In this document: piece by piece, positions 1 to 7,082 of the stretch
Position numbering within the stretch: the first letter of the stretch is position 1
How the letters are laid out: every line of letters starts with the position of its first letter
DNA from: an uncultured Ruminococcus sp.
Lineage (GTDB): Bacteria > Bacillota > Clostridia > Oscillospirales > CAG-272
Assembly (NCBI GenBank): GCA_902765885.1
Contig: CACXBN010000019.1
Span: forward strand, 1 to 10,676
DNA length: 10,676 nucleotides
Direction of reading: 5' to 3'
Notes under the pieces: model-generated
What the model saw: the letters and a program-made list of their open reading frames with translations, nothing else
Told to the model about the DNA's origin: nothing
Databases searched by the model: none
Made by a program: the position numbers and the translations under genes

Positions 1-1
1 A

Positions 2-649
2 GGCAGAATATTCTTCCTCCCGGAGTACCGTTCACCCAAGGCGGTGGAAGGACTTGAGAACTTTTCCCATCTGTGGGTCATCTGGGGATTCAATCTTCCC
101 TTCGCTTCAAAAAAAGACGAGATAGGAAAATGGTCTGAAACCGTCCGTCCTCCCAAGCTGGGCGGGAACAAGAGGGTAGGCGTTTTCGCCACAAGGTCGC
201 CAAACAGGCCTAATCCTCTTGGACTGTCGGTAGTAAAGATAGTGTCAATCTCTGCAGATGGAGACGACGGGCCCGTAATCACTGTCTCGGGGATCGACAT
301 GGCAGACAATACACCGATATACGATATAAAGCCATATCTTCCGGATGTAGATTCCGTCAGCGACGCCAAAGGCGGATTTACCGATGAGATTCCGGACGAA
401 AAGCTGATCGTATGCGATCCTGACGGCTGCTTAGGGTCATTGCCCGACAATCAGAAAAAATCCCTGACCGGCATCCTCGAAGAAGATCCGAGACCCGGAT
501 ATATCAAGGATGAAAATCGGGAATATACATTATCATATTCAAAGTATGAAGTTACTTTCAAGGTATCTGATAGAACATTGACCGTTCTGAATATCACAGA
601 GGCAGATAACAGATCTATTTCGGAAAAAGGAGCAGATAAAAATGCTTGA
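2..649 (+). CDS. trmO: tRNA (N6-threonylcarbamoyladenosine(37)-N6)-methyltransferase TrmO, 5' end missing
   Basis: TrmO uses S-adenosylmethionine to N6-methylate t6A at position 37 of tRNAs reading ACN codons, giving m6t6A. The frame is open from base 2 with no stop, and the residues before the GTG at 44 (FFLPEYRSPKAVEGLENFSH) already match the family, so the true start lies left of the window and GTG 44 is not the start. Visible family motifs are the FSHLWVIW strand, the hallmark segment GVFATRSPNRPNPLGLS, the DIKPYLP stretch after a variable DMADNTPIY loop, and the C-terminal DPRPGY motif followed by a beta-rich tail. About 215 residues are present, against 235 for E. coli TrmO, so little is missing. 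The stop overlaps the start of the next gene (ATGCTTGA, 642-649), which implies translational coupling. Family assignment is secure; the substrate is known from the family, not seen here. Confidence 0.95.
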   Translation, partial: GRIFFLPEYRSPKAVEGLENFSHLWVIWGFNLPFASKKDEIGKWSETVRPPKLGGNKRVGVFATRSPNRPNPLGLSVVKIVSISADGDDGPVITVSGIDMADNTPIYDIKPYLPDVDSVSDAKGGFTDEIPDEKLIVCDPDGCLGSLPDNQKKSLTGILEEDPRPGYIKDENREYTLSYSKYEVTFKVSDRTLTVLNITEADNRSISEKGADKNA

Positions 650-1424
650 TTCTGTAAAAACCAAAAGATTCGAGATGAGGTATATGAAGTTCGGAAGCGG
701 AAAAGATAATCTGGTTATCCTTCCGGGGCTGAGCATCAAAAGCGTACTAAACTCGGCAGCGGCTGTCGAAAATGCGTACAGTTCATTCAAGGAGATGTTT
801 ACCGTATGGCTGTTCGACAGGCGTGAAAACCTTCCCAGGACATACAAGATCAAAGACATGGCCAGAGATACCGCCATTGCCATGAGAATACTAAAAATAA
901 AAGATGCCTGTATTTTCGGAACTTCTCAGGGAGGAATGATAGCGCAGTGCTTGGCCATCTATCACCCGGATCTTGTTTCAAAGCTGATTCTGGGGTCGAC
1001 CGCATCAAGGATCAGCAGTGAATCTCACGATGTCCTGCAAAAATGGATAGACCTGGCTGAGAGCGGGAATGTATCTGAGCTTAAACAGTCATTCGCAAAA
1101 GCCATTTATTCAGAAGAATTGTATAAAAAGGCCGAAAAGCTGTTCTCCTCACCAATGGGAGAAACCGATGAAGACCTGAAACGCTTTGTGAAACTTGCGA
1201 AAAGTTCAAGCGGATTTGATGTCTACAATGATCTTGACAAGATCAAATGCCCTGTTCTGGTCATAGGAGCCGAAAACGACTGCGTTCTCGGTGCAAAAGC
1301 ATCCGTGGAAATCGCAGAAAAAGCAGGATGTGACCTTTATATGTACGAAGGATACGGACACGCGGTATATGATGAAGCTCCCGACTATAAAGAGAGAATG
1401 ATTGCATTTCTTAAGAAAAACTGA
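642..1424 (+). CDS. alpha/beta hydrolase
   Basis: This is a 260-residue alpha/beta-hydrolase-fold enzyme, probably cytoplasmic since no signal peptide is visible. The nucleophile elbow GTSQGG puts Ser95 at the tip. Asp213 (in GAENDCVLG) and His240 (in EGYGHAVYDE) complete the expected catalytic triad, and LPGL at 27-30 sits where the oxyanion-hole loop usually lies. The order and spacing fit the carboxylesterase/peptidase/lactonase-like branch, but nothing seen fixes the substrate. The start is ATG 642, with AAAAAGGAG at 624-632 about nine bases upstream; it overlaps the trmO stop by eight bases, so the two are almost certainly co-translated. Family certain, specificity unknown. There is no evidence that it takes part in tRNA modification beyond the coupling. 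Confidence 0.92.
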   Translation: MLDSVKTKRFEMRYMKFGSGKDNLVILPGLSIKSVLNSAAAVENAYSSFKEMFTVWLFDRRENLPRTYKIKDMARDTAIAMRILKIKDACIFGTSQGGMIAQCLAIYHPDLVSKLILGSTASRISSESHDVLQKWIDLAESGNVSELKQSFAKAIYSEELYKKAEKLFSSPMGETDEDLKRFVKLAKSSSGFDVYNDLDKIKCPVLVIGAENDCVLGAKASVEIAEKAGCDLYMYEGYGHAVYDEAPDYKERMIAFLKKN

Positions 1425-1472
1425 CACAAAGAAAAACGCCGACAAACAAAATTACAGTGAAGCGAGGAGAAC

Positions 1473-1727
1473 ATGAAAACAGAAAAGTGCAGAATTTGCG
1501 GAAGCGAGAATCTTCAGAAAATGGGCAGCCAGATCATCTGTGCCGACTGCGGAAGAATATTTGACGCAGAGGACGAATCGAATCCGGAATCGTTTAATAA
1601 TGAAGCACGAAAGAAGTGGATCTTCAGAGGAGTTATATTGCTCATTGCAATACTAAGCCTTGTTATTCTGGAACTCACGACGCACTTCATATCAAATTTC
1701 TTAAATTATATCTGGCGTGGCAGATAG
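1473..1727 (+). CDS. small zinc-ribbon membrane protein
   Basis: This 84-residue protein has an N-terminal zinc ribbon built from two CxxC knuckles (Cys6/Cys9 in CRICG and Cys23/Cys26 in CADCG). A short acidic linker (about 31-40) and a basic stretch (Arg46-Lys47-Lys48) follow, then one hydrophobic segment at about 49-68, possibly to 76, that should span the membrane. By the positive-inside rule the ribbon is probably cytoplasmic. The GAGGAG before the ATG is only three to four bases away, a short but usable spacing. It lies 48 bases after the hydrolase with no clear promoter between, so it is probably the third gene of that operon, and a terminator follows. Function unknown; zinc binding is inferred from the cysteine pattern. 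Confidence 0.82.
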   Translation: MKTEKCRICGSENLQKMGSQIICADCGRIFDAEDESNPESFNNEARKKWIFRGVILLIAILSLVILELTTHFISNFLNYIWRGR

Positions 1728-1746
1728 TCATCCCCACTTTATGATT

Positions 1747-1790
1747 AAAGCGGGCAGAATCAACAGTCTTCTGTTGTTCTGTCCGCTTTT
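1747..1790 (+). terminator. intrinsic terminator after the zinc-ribbon gene, probably bidirectional
   Basis: The arms AAAGCGGGCAGAATCAACAG (1747-1766) and CTGTTGTTCTGTCCGCTTTT (1771-1790) pair around a TCTT loop, with one bulged A and one G-U wobble. The T run at the end serves the plus-strand operon. On the minus strand the same hairpin ends in TTTAAT, so it may also stop the convergent beta-helix gene ending at 1858. I see nothing else in 1791-1857. Confidence 0.8.
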
Positions 1791-1857
1791 CCTATGTAGC
1801 CATTCTTCGTTTGGCTTTTGTATGCTTGAACGATATCCCGGATCGGATGAACTTATT

Positions 1858-4143
1858 TTAATCTAGTTTCCAGTCGGATTCCACAATACCGATTCTGTTG
1901 AAAGACTCCCAGTCGATTTCAATAACGTCTGCTGCCGTTTTGAACAGCTCTTCCAAGTCAACTTTATCTCGCCTTGAATTGTATGCAGTCGTATGCTCAT
2001 CCATGAGGCCGTTTACAACGTCTATATTTTCACCGCTGAAATCATACACGATATCTTCGATATAGTAAGGTCTGACTCCCCAGTTTGAAAAGGCTCTGTT
2101 GTATTTATTGAAATGAGTCCAGTTGTTTAGAATCACGTTCCCGGCTGTTGCACACCATGCATAAGGATCTCCAGGAACAGTCTGATCAAGATCTTCTATT
2201 ATTTTGGAAAGTTCGGGGTTAGCTTCAATCCAAACGGGACTGTTCACATATTCGGGGTAAATGGAGCGGCTGCCTGTAAAGCCGTTCTCAAGAGCTCTCT
2301 GATAGAACATGGCTACTGCCTGAACGTACCACATGGAGCAATCTATTATAAGATTGCCGTGGACGGAGAGATTTCTTCCCCCGTTCATTATGACTCCGTG
2401 TCCCTTTACGGTTTCTATAACATTTCCATATGCTTCAGCAAAACTTGAGCCTCCGTCCCAGTATATTGCGGCTGACCCCATTTTGTTGAGATTCGGTGCC
2501 GCAGCTGCTGCTCCGACCGAACCTATGTTATGTATATAGTTGTACCTGGTTATATTCTCAACATATCCGCTGATTCCAGTCGCCCCTATATCATCCGAAG
2601 CTTTGAGAATGTCATGTATATCATTATATTCTGCCGTTATATATGCGGCTTCTCCGTCTATTCCGCAGGAATTCGAGTCATAAAGTTCATTGTGTGAAAC
2701 AACTATTCCGCAACCGCTTACGCTGATGCCGGCTTCATAAGGGAAGTTAACAAGACCCCAGTCATGGATCTTATTGTTGTAAACAAGCGAGTTCCCGCGT
2801 CTCAGAGTTTCAAGATCTCCGCTTATTACCCTGATCCCCGCTTCGTTGGCATCATGAAGGTGATTTCCCTGCACAAGAATATCGTCACCCGTCACGTCAA
2901 TGATCCAGTCTCCTGCAACCGAACTTATGCTGCAGTCCCTGATGGTGATGTGATCGGCCTTCGCCGTGATTCCGCTTGCAAGAGAAGACTCAAATGTCAG
3001 ATTCTCTATTGTGATGCAGTCAGCTCCGTCGATATCCATAAACCCACGAGAAAGAGGAAGCGTGATCTCACTTGTCTCAAAACCATCACCCGGGTAGTAA
3101 TACAGCACGCCGTTCCTGTCAATGTAGTATTCACCGGGAACATCGAGTTCCTCCGGAATGTTGTACCAGTAAAGGAGTCCGCCTTCCACAGGCGCATACC
3201 CGCCCTGATACGGAACCGTCATGATTCCCCTGTCTTCATCGAATCCCAATACTCCGGAATTGTCACTTACCCACAAGACCGCAAATCTTCCGGCTACTCT
3301 GACGTCATCTGTGGAATGCCAGGATCTTATATGATCGCTGTGTTCTGTCCCGTATTCGATCTGTACGGTCTTGGCCTCGTATTCTCCGCCTTCATTGTCA
3401 GTCACGGTAGTCGGGTTACCGTACTGATCGAGCATCGTGCTTCCGGGACCAATGTTTATCCATTCTTCGTTGGGATATCTTGCAAGTGTCTGGGTAACTC
3501 CATCAACGGACAAAAAAGGCACATCGGAAATATAGTCTCTGCCGTTCTGGATCTCATTTATATAATCAACTGAAAAGCCGTATTCTTTCAGATCCGTCTG
3601 AACGATTTTGTCTCTGGCTGATTCAGGGAAGAACTTTGCCGCTTCTCCTGTTAAACCGGAGAAATCTTCGCTTTTCAGTGATACGCCTCCAACGATTCTT
3701 GCGCCGTCTTCACCGATGTACCTGACAGTACAATTCTCGGTTCCGGCATCCTCTTCAGTGAATCTTATCGGCTCTGATATCACATATGTTCCGGTTTTTA
3801 TTATAATGTCAATGGCTGAATAATTATCTTTGTCCAGTTTCCGTACCGCATCCCTTGCGGCTTCCAAACTCTTATATGGAGAGTTTTCCGAACCGTCGGC
3901 ATTGTCAGAAACTGCACTTGCAGAAACATAGATCGTGATCTTCTCTCCGACTCCGACATGATCCGTATTCACTGAGCCGCCATCTGAGCTTTTTCTGTAT
4001 TTCTCGCTGAAGATATGGGATATGGAAATTGCCCTTGCAAGTTTCCCTCTGAACCCTTCCTGCGCGAAAGCAGGTACACTCAAGGCAGCTACGATAATAA
4101 TCGCCAGAATTAAACAAATGGATTTTATATGTGTTTTATTCAA
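1858..4143 (-). CDS. secreted right-handed parallel beta-helix repeat protein
   Basis: This is an exported protein of 761 residues. A typical Sec signal peptide (MNKTHIK, a long hydrophobic core, then VPAFA|QEG) should be cleaved after residue 27. A linker of about 40 residues precedes the IYVSAS strand and the YKSLEAARDAVRKL helix that cap many beta-helix polysaccharide-acting enzymes. A long run of short-period strand repeats rich in Asn, Gly, Ile and His follows, with turns such as ITIENLTFESS, ITIRDCSISS, ILVQGNHLHD and YNNKIHDWGL. The C-terminal end (DWESFNRIGIVESDW) also resembles the closing segment of these proteins. GH141-like or other beta-helix glycosidases and lyases are possible relatives, but I cannot identify catalytic residues or a substrate. 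The start is TTG at 4143, because GGAGGTG lies six bases upstream and the signal peptide then begins immediately. An in-frame TTG at 4185 has no such site and sits in the pfkA terminator. Confidence 0.87.
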   Translation of the reverse strand: MNKTHIKSICLILAIIIVAALSVPAFAQEGFRGKLARAISISHIFSEKYRKSSDGGSVNTDHVGVGEKITIYVSASAVSDNADGSENSPYKSLEAARDAVRKLDKDNYSAIDIIIKTGTYVISEPIRFTEEDAGTENCTVRYIGEDGARIVGGVSLKSEDFSGLTGEAAKFFPESARDKIVQTDLKEYGFSVDYINEIQNGRDYISDVPFLSVDGVTQTLARYPNEEWINIGPGSTMLDQYGNPTTVTDNEGGEYEAKTVQIEYGTEHSDHIRSWHSTDDVRVAGRFAVLWVSDNSGVLGFDEDRGIMTVPYQGGYAPVEGGLLYWYNIPEELDVPGEYYIDRNGVLYYYPGDGFETSEITLPLSRGFMDIDGADCITIENLTFESSLASGITAKADHITIRDCSISSVAGDWIIDVTGDDILVQGNHLHDANEAGIRVISGDLETLRRGNSLVYNNKIHDWGLVNFPYEAGISVSGCGIVVSHNELYDSNSCGIDGEAAYITAEYNDIHDILKASDDIGATGISGYVENITRYNYIHNIGSVGAAAAAPNLNKMGSAAIYWDGGSSFAEAYGNVIETVKGHGVIMNGGRNLSVHGNLIIDCSMWYVQAVAMFYQRALENGFTGSRSIYPEYVNSPVWIEANPELSKIIEDLDQTVPGDPYAWCATAGNVILNNWTHFNKYNRAFSNWGVRPYYIEDIVYDFSGENIDVVNGLMDEHTTAYNSRRDKVDLEELFKTAADVIEIDWESFNRIGIVESDWKLD

Positions 4144-4149
4144 AAGATA

Positions 4150-4156
4150 CACCTCC
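4150..4156 (-). promoter_or_regulatory. ribosome binding site fixing the TTG start of the beta-helix gene
   Basis: On the minus strand GGAGGTG is followed by six bases (TATCTT) and then TTG AAT AAA. This is a near-ideal spacing, so the unusual TTG start at 4143 is preferred to the TTG at 4185. The bases AACCGGAG covering this site are an exact complement of CTCCGGTT in the pfkA terminator upstream. Confidence 0.85.
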
Positions 4157-4183
4157 GGTTTTTGGCTGAAAGTCCCGTTTATC

Positions 4184-4214
4184 AAAAAGCTCCGATTCGG
4201 AACCGGAGCTTTTT
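4184..4214 (-). terminator. pfkA intrinsic terminator
   Basis: On the minus strand an 11-bp perfect stem, AAAAAGCTCCG with CGGAGCTTTTT, encloses a nine-base loop (GTTCCGAAT) and ends in a T run ten bases after the pfkA stop. The beta-helix gene begins only about 40 bases further on, and I see no good promoter in the gap: a TTGATA just after the hairpin has no -10 partner. The beta-helix gene may therefore rely on read-through of this terminator. Confidence 0.88.
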
Positions 4215-4224
4215 GTTTATATGC

Positions 4225-5325
4225 TTAATTAGCAAGTTCGTTGAACATTGCGTATGTCGTCTTGAAGCCTGCCTTCTTTTCTTCGATGAATTTTTCCATC
4301 TCTTTGATTTCGTCTGCTGAAAGGCTGTCTGTCATTCCCTCTTTAAGAGTTCCCTTGTACATCCTGTCCAGAATCTGAGACCAGAGGATTCCGCATGTCG
4401 TAATTTTACCTTCTCTTTCGACCACAATAATATCAGAATTGCCGGCAAACAGTTCGTCTACTGCTCTGACACCCATTTTAGTAGCCAAAAGCCTGTCTGA
4501 AAGTGTAGGAGATCCGCCTCTAACTATATGAGCCATTCTGCAGAATTTGGATTCGACCCAAAGCTTGTCATTATTCTCTTTCTCGGACAACTCTCTTGTA
4601 ACTTCGGTGATTTTTTTGGTAAGCGCGGGACCGACTTCCGGAAATGCTTCTGATACGATAATAAGGAAACTTCTCTTTCCTTCCCTGCGAAGTCTGATTA
4701 TTTTATTGATGCAGGCTTCTTCGTCAAAATCGCATTCTGGTATAACGGCGGCTACCGCACCGGTAGCGATTGCCGTATTGAGTGTAATATCACCGGCTCC
4801 TCTTCCCATAACTTCAACTACGTTACATCTTGCGTGAGACTCACATGTATCATGAAGTCTGTCGACATTGTCAACGACCGTCTGCATTGCTGTGTCAAAT
4901 CCTATTGTGTTATCGGAAGCAGTTATGTCATTATCGATAGTTCCCGGTATGCCTATGGTCGGGATCCCTCTTTGAGACAGGTCTGTGGCTCCTCTGAAAG
5001 TTCCGTCGCCGCCTATGGCAACCACTCCGTCTATCTCATGTTTTTTCAGATTTGCAATAGCTTTCTGCATTCCTGCTTCTTCTTTGAATTCAAGGCATCT
5101 GTCAGAGTAAATGAAGGTACCTGAAAGCTGTATCTTATTGGAAACTGCTCTGTTTGTCAATTCCACGAATTCATCATGGATCATTCCTCTGTATCCGCCA
5201 AGGCTTCCCATGACCTGAACTCCCCTTGCGTTTGCTGCTCTTGTGACCGCCCTGACTGCGGCGTTCATTCCGGGAGCATCTCCGCCTGATGTGAGAACAC
5301 ATATTTTTCTGAATTTAGCTGACAT
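4225..5325 (-). CDS. pfkA: ATP-dependent 6-phosphofructokinase
   Basis: It phosphorylates fructose 6-phosphate to fructose 1,6-bisphosphate, the committed step of glycolysis, in the cytoplasm. The 366-residue product shows the N-terminal nucleotide loop LTSGGDAPGMNAAVRA (11-26), GGDGT (105-109) and PGTIDND (127-133), where Asp131 is the expected catalytic base. It also has MGRGAGDIT (173-181) and the substrate/effector segment RGGSPTLSDR. GGDGT and PGTID, rather than the GGDDT and PKTID of pyrophosphate enzymes, point to ATP as donor. It is roughly 45 residues longer than the 320-residue E. coli PfkA, the excess being a charged C-terminal helix (DEIKEMEKFIEEKKAG). The ATG at 5325 has AAAGAGG seven bases upstream. 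A promoter at 5362-5390 and the terminator at 4184-4214 make a single-gene unit, apart from possible read-through. Allosteric control is likely from the family but not readable here. Confidence 0.95.
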   Translation of the reverse strand: MSAKFRKICVLTSGGDAPGMNAAVRAVTRAANARGVQVMGSLGGYRGMIHDEFVELTNRAVSNKIQLSGTFIYSDRCLEFKEEAGMQKAIANLKKHEIDGVVAIGGDGTFRGATDLSQRGIPTIGIPGTIDNDITASDNTIGFDTAMQTVVDNVDRLHDTCESHARCNVVEVMGRGAGDITLNTAIATGAVAAVIPECDFDEEACINKIIRLRREGKRSFLIIVSEAFPEVGPALTKKITEVTRELSEKENNDKLWVESKFCRMAHIVRGGSPTLSDRLLATKMGVRAVDELFAGNSDIIVVEREGKITTCGILWSQILDRMYKGTLKEGMTDSLSADEIKEMEKFIEEKKAGFKTTYAMFNELAN

Positions 5326-5361
5326 TTTTATACCTCTTTGCTTTTTATATTCTTTTTACGA

Positions 5362-5390
5362 ATTGTAATACATTATTGCGCAAAAATCAA
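5362..5390 (-). promoter_or_regulatory. pfkA promoter
   Basis: On the minus strand TTGATT (5385-5390) and TACAAT (5362-5367) are separated by exactly 17 bases, a good sigma-A-type promoter 37 bases upstream of the pfkA ATG. The spacer contains the perfect palindrome TTGCGCAA (5376-5383). TGTAATACA (5364-5372) overlaps the -10 and ATTGCAAT (5390-5397) adjoins the -35. These positions would suit operators, but no regulator is identified. Confidence 0.7.
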
Positions 5391-5435
5391 TTGCAATAGC
5401 TACAAAAGTAGGCATGCCACAGATTTTTTTCACAG

Positions 5436-5464
5436 TTTATTTTGTTTTTCCGATGTGATATAAT
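5436..5464 (+). promoter_or_regulatory. extended -10 promoter of the SLH gene
   Basis: TGATATAAT (5456-5464) is a consensus extended -10 element. The -35 seventeen bases upstream (TTTATT, 5436-5441) is weak, as is common when the TGn extension is present. Transcription would begin near 5471 and give a leader of about 30 bases. Confidence 0.7.
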
Positions 5465-5490
5465 TGAGATGTATTATTCAAGAAGAAAAC

Positions 5491-5495
5491 GGAGG
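5491..5495 (+). promoter_or_regulatory. ribosome binding site deciding the SLH gene start
   Basis: GGAGG lies only two bases before the first ATG (5498) but eight bases before the second in-frame ATG (5504). The second is therefore the likely initiator, removing two residues (Met-Gln) from the longest reading frame. Confidence 0.8.
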
Positions 5496-5503
5496 ACATG
5501 CAA

Positions 5504-7060
5504 ATGGGTAAAAACAGAATAGCTTCCATCTTTATCCGTATTTCAGTAGCAGTTTTAATTCTGGCAATCCTGATACCGGTTTCCGTATTTGGTGATGATA
5601 TGAGGCAGTATAACGAACAGTTTACGGATGTTCCGGCAGACGCATGGTATCATGATTCGGTTGCCAGAGCATACTCAGCCGGACTTATAAACGGCAAGAC
5701 TGCAGATACTTTCGTTCCCAACGGTGACGTAACCATAGCCGAAGTTATCAAACTTGCGGCAGTCAGTCACAAATATATCACGAGCGGTTCCGTATCAGAC
5801 GAATATTTTAAAAGCACATACCCGGGCACTACACTGTGGTATGAGCCATATCTCAGGTATGCTCTTGAGAACAGTATAGTTACCGAAACATATGAGAATT
5901 ACAACGCGCCTGCAACCAGAGCGACGGTTTCAGTGCTGTTTCACAGAGTCATACAGACTTCCGGCACGACACCTGCCATAGTCAACAACATTACGGGCCT
6001 TGTGCTGAATGATGTACCTACCGGAACATGGTATTATACAGCAATATACAGACTGTATGCGTGGGGGATTATGAACGGGGACGGAACGGGAAACATGTAT
6101 CCCGAATCCAAAGTAAAAAGAAGTGAAATTGCGGCAATAGTCATAAGAGTAACAAATCCCGATGACAGGGCGTTTGACGAGAATATTAAAGAGGAAGCCC
6201 CCGAAAAGCCAAAAGAAGGCAGTTATCAGATAGTTCTTCATCAGGGCACCAATTCTCCCAAGACATTTACGGGAATATCATCTGTGGGTGCTGAATTCTA
6301 TGGCAAAAACGGCGAATACGCACCCGAATATTCACATGAGCTCGACAATCTCAGCAACCTCACGATTTCCGAAAGCAGCATTTCTTTTGATCTGTATTAC
6401 GGGTCGGGATTTGACGCTTTAACCATTATAAGAGGATGGCTTAATGATTCTGCGACCGTCATAAACAATCAGCAAAAAAATGAAATTCATGAAGTCAAAT
6501 CAAAAGTTAATGAATATCTTAGGCTGTGGGTCGACGGAACTCTTGTAAGTATTCGGCAGCTTTGGATCACAGACACAACCAATTACACCAACTATACTTT
6601 CTTCTTTGAAGACAATATTGATCCAAGAGTATGTTCGGAGATATATTTTGCACTCGGAAAAATGAAAAGCGAAGACGCGAGATCCTTCGGACTCGAATCT
6701 CTTGCACAGAAGATCTCACTCGCAGATAAAGATACTTCTGAAAACACAGATGAACCGGTACAATCCGGAGAACCGACCGAGAAGTACTATGAAGAGATTG
6801 AAAAAGCCAAGTCAAATGCCGTTCTGATGATATTCGAGTATGAATGTGAACGCGGAACAATTCTGTATGGAGTTGGGCTTTACGGCGGAAACAGCACGGA
6901 TTACAGACTTATTATCATCTTCAAAAACGGCGAAACCCTTACTGTAGCACGTGACAGAGTGGAAAAAGTCAGGGTCAATGATTCTGGTGATGTTCTTTAT
7001 TATTCGATTATTGCGCCTGACGGGTATGAGCTCGCATACGGAATAAACTTAAAATATTGA
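5504..7060 (+). CDS. S-layer homology (SLH) domain surface protein
   Basis: This is an exported cell-surface protein of 518 residues. The signal peptide has a basic start (MGKNRIASIFIR), a hydrophobic core and a probable cleavage site after VSVFG near residue 29. Three SLH modules follow: about 39-90 (FTDVPADAWYHDSVARAYSA, then NGDVTIAEVIKLA), about 108-150 (LWYEPYLRYALENSIV, then PATRATVSVLF) and about 168-218 (VLNDVPTGTWYYTAIYRLYA, then KVKRSEIAAIVIR). SLH domains bind secondary cell-wall polysaccharide, so the protein should be non-covalently wall-anchored. The TRAE binding motif is degenerate in all three (TIAE, TRAT, KRSE). Residues about 240-405 and about 428-518, joined by an acidic Pro/Ser/Thr linker, are beta-rich and match no family I recognise. 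It has its own promoter. The dehydrogenase gene begins about 20 bases downstream with no visible terminator between. Confidence 0.9.
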   Translation: MGKNRIASIFIRISVAVLILAILIPVSVFGDDMRQYNEQFTDVPADAWYHDSVARAYSAGLINGKTADTFVPNGDVTIAEVIKLAAVSHKYITSGSVSDEYFKSTYPGTTLWYEPYLRYALENSIVTETYENYNAPATRATVSVLFHRVIQTSGTTPAIVNNITGLVLNDVPTGTWYYTAIYRLYAWGIMNGDGTGNMYPESKVKRSEIAAIVIRVTNPDDRAFDENIKEEAPEKPKEGSYQIVLHQGTNSPKTFTGISSVGAEFYGKNGEYAPEYSHELDNLSNLTISESSISFDLYYGSGFDALTIIRGWLNDSATVINNQQKNEIHEVKSKVNEYLRLWVDGTLVSIRQLWITDTTNYTNYTFFFEDNIDPRVCSEIYFALGKMKSEDARSFGLESLAQKISLADKDTSENTDEPVQSGEPTEKYYEEIEKAKSNAVLMIFEYECERGTILYGVGLYGGNSTDYRLIIIFKNGETLTVARDRVEKVRVNDSGDVLYYSIIAPDGYELAYGINLKY

Positions 7061-7082
7061 TTGGATTTATTTGTTATTAGAT

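Noticed and set aside
2764..3573. 269-residue plus-strand open frame
   Set aside because: It is antisense to the beta-helix gene, has no binding site or family resemblance, and mirrors the codon bias of the real gene.
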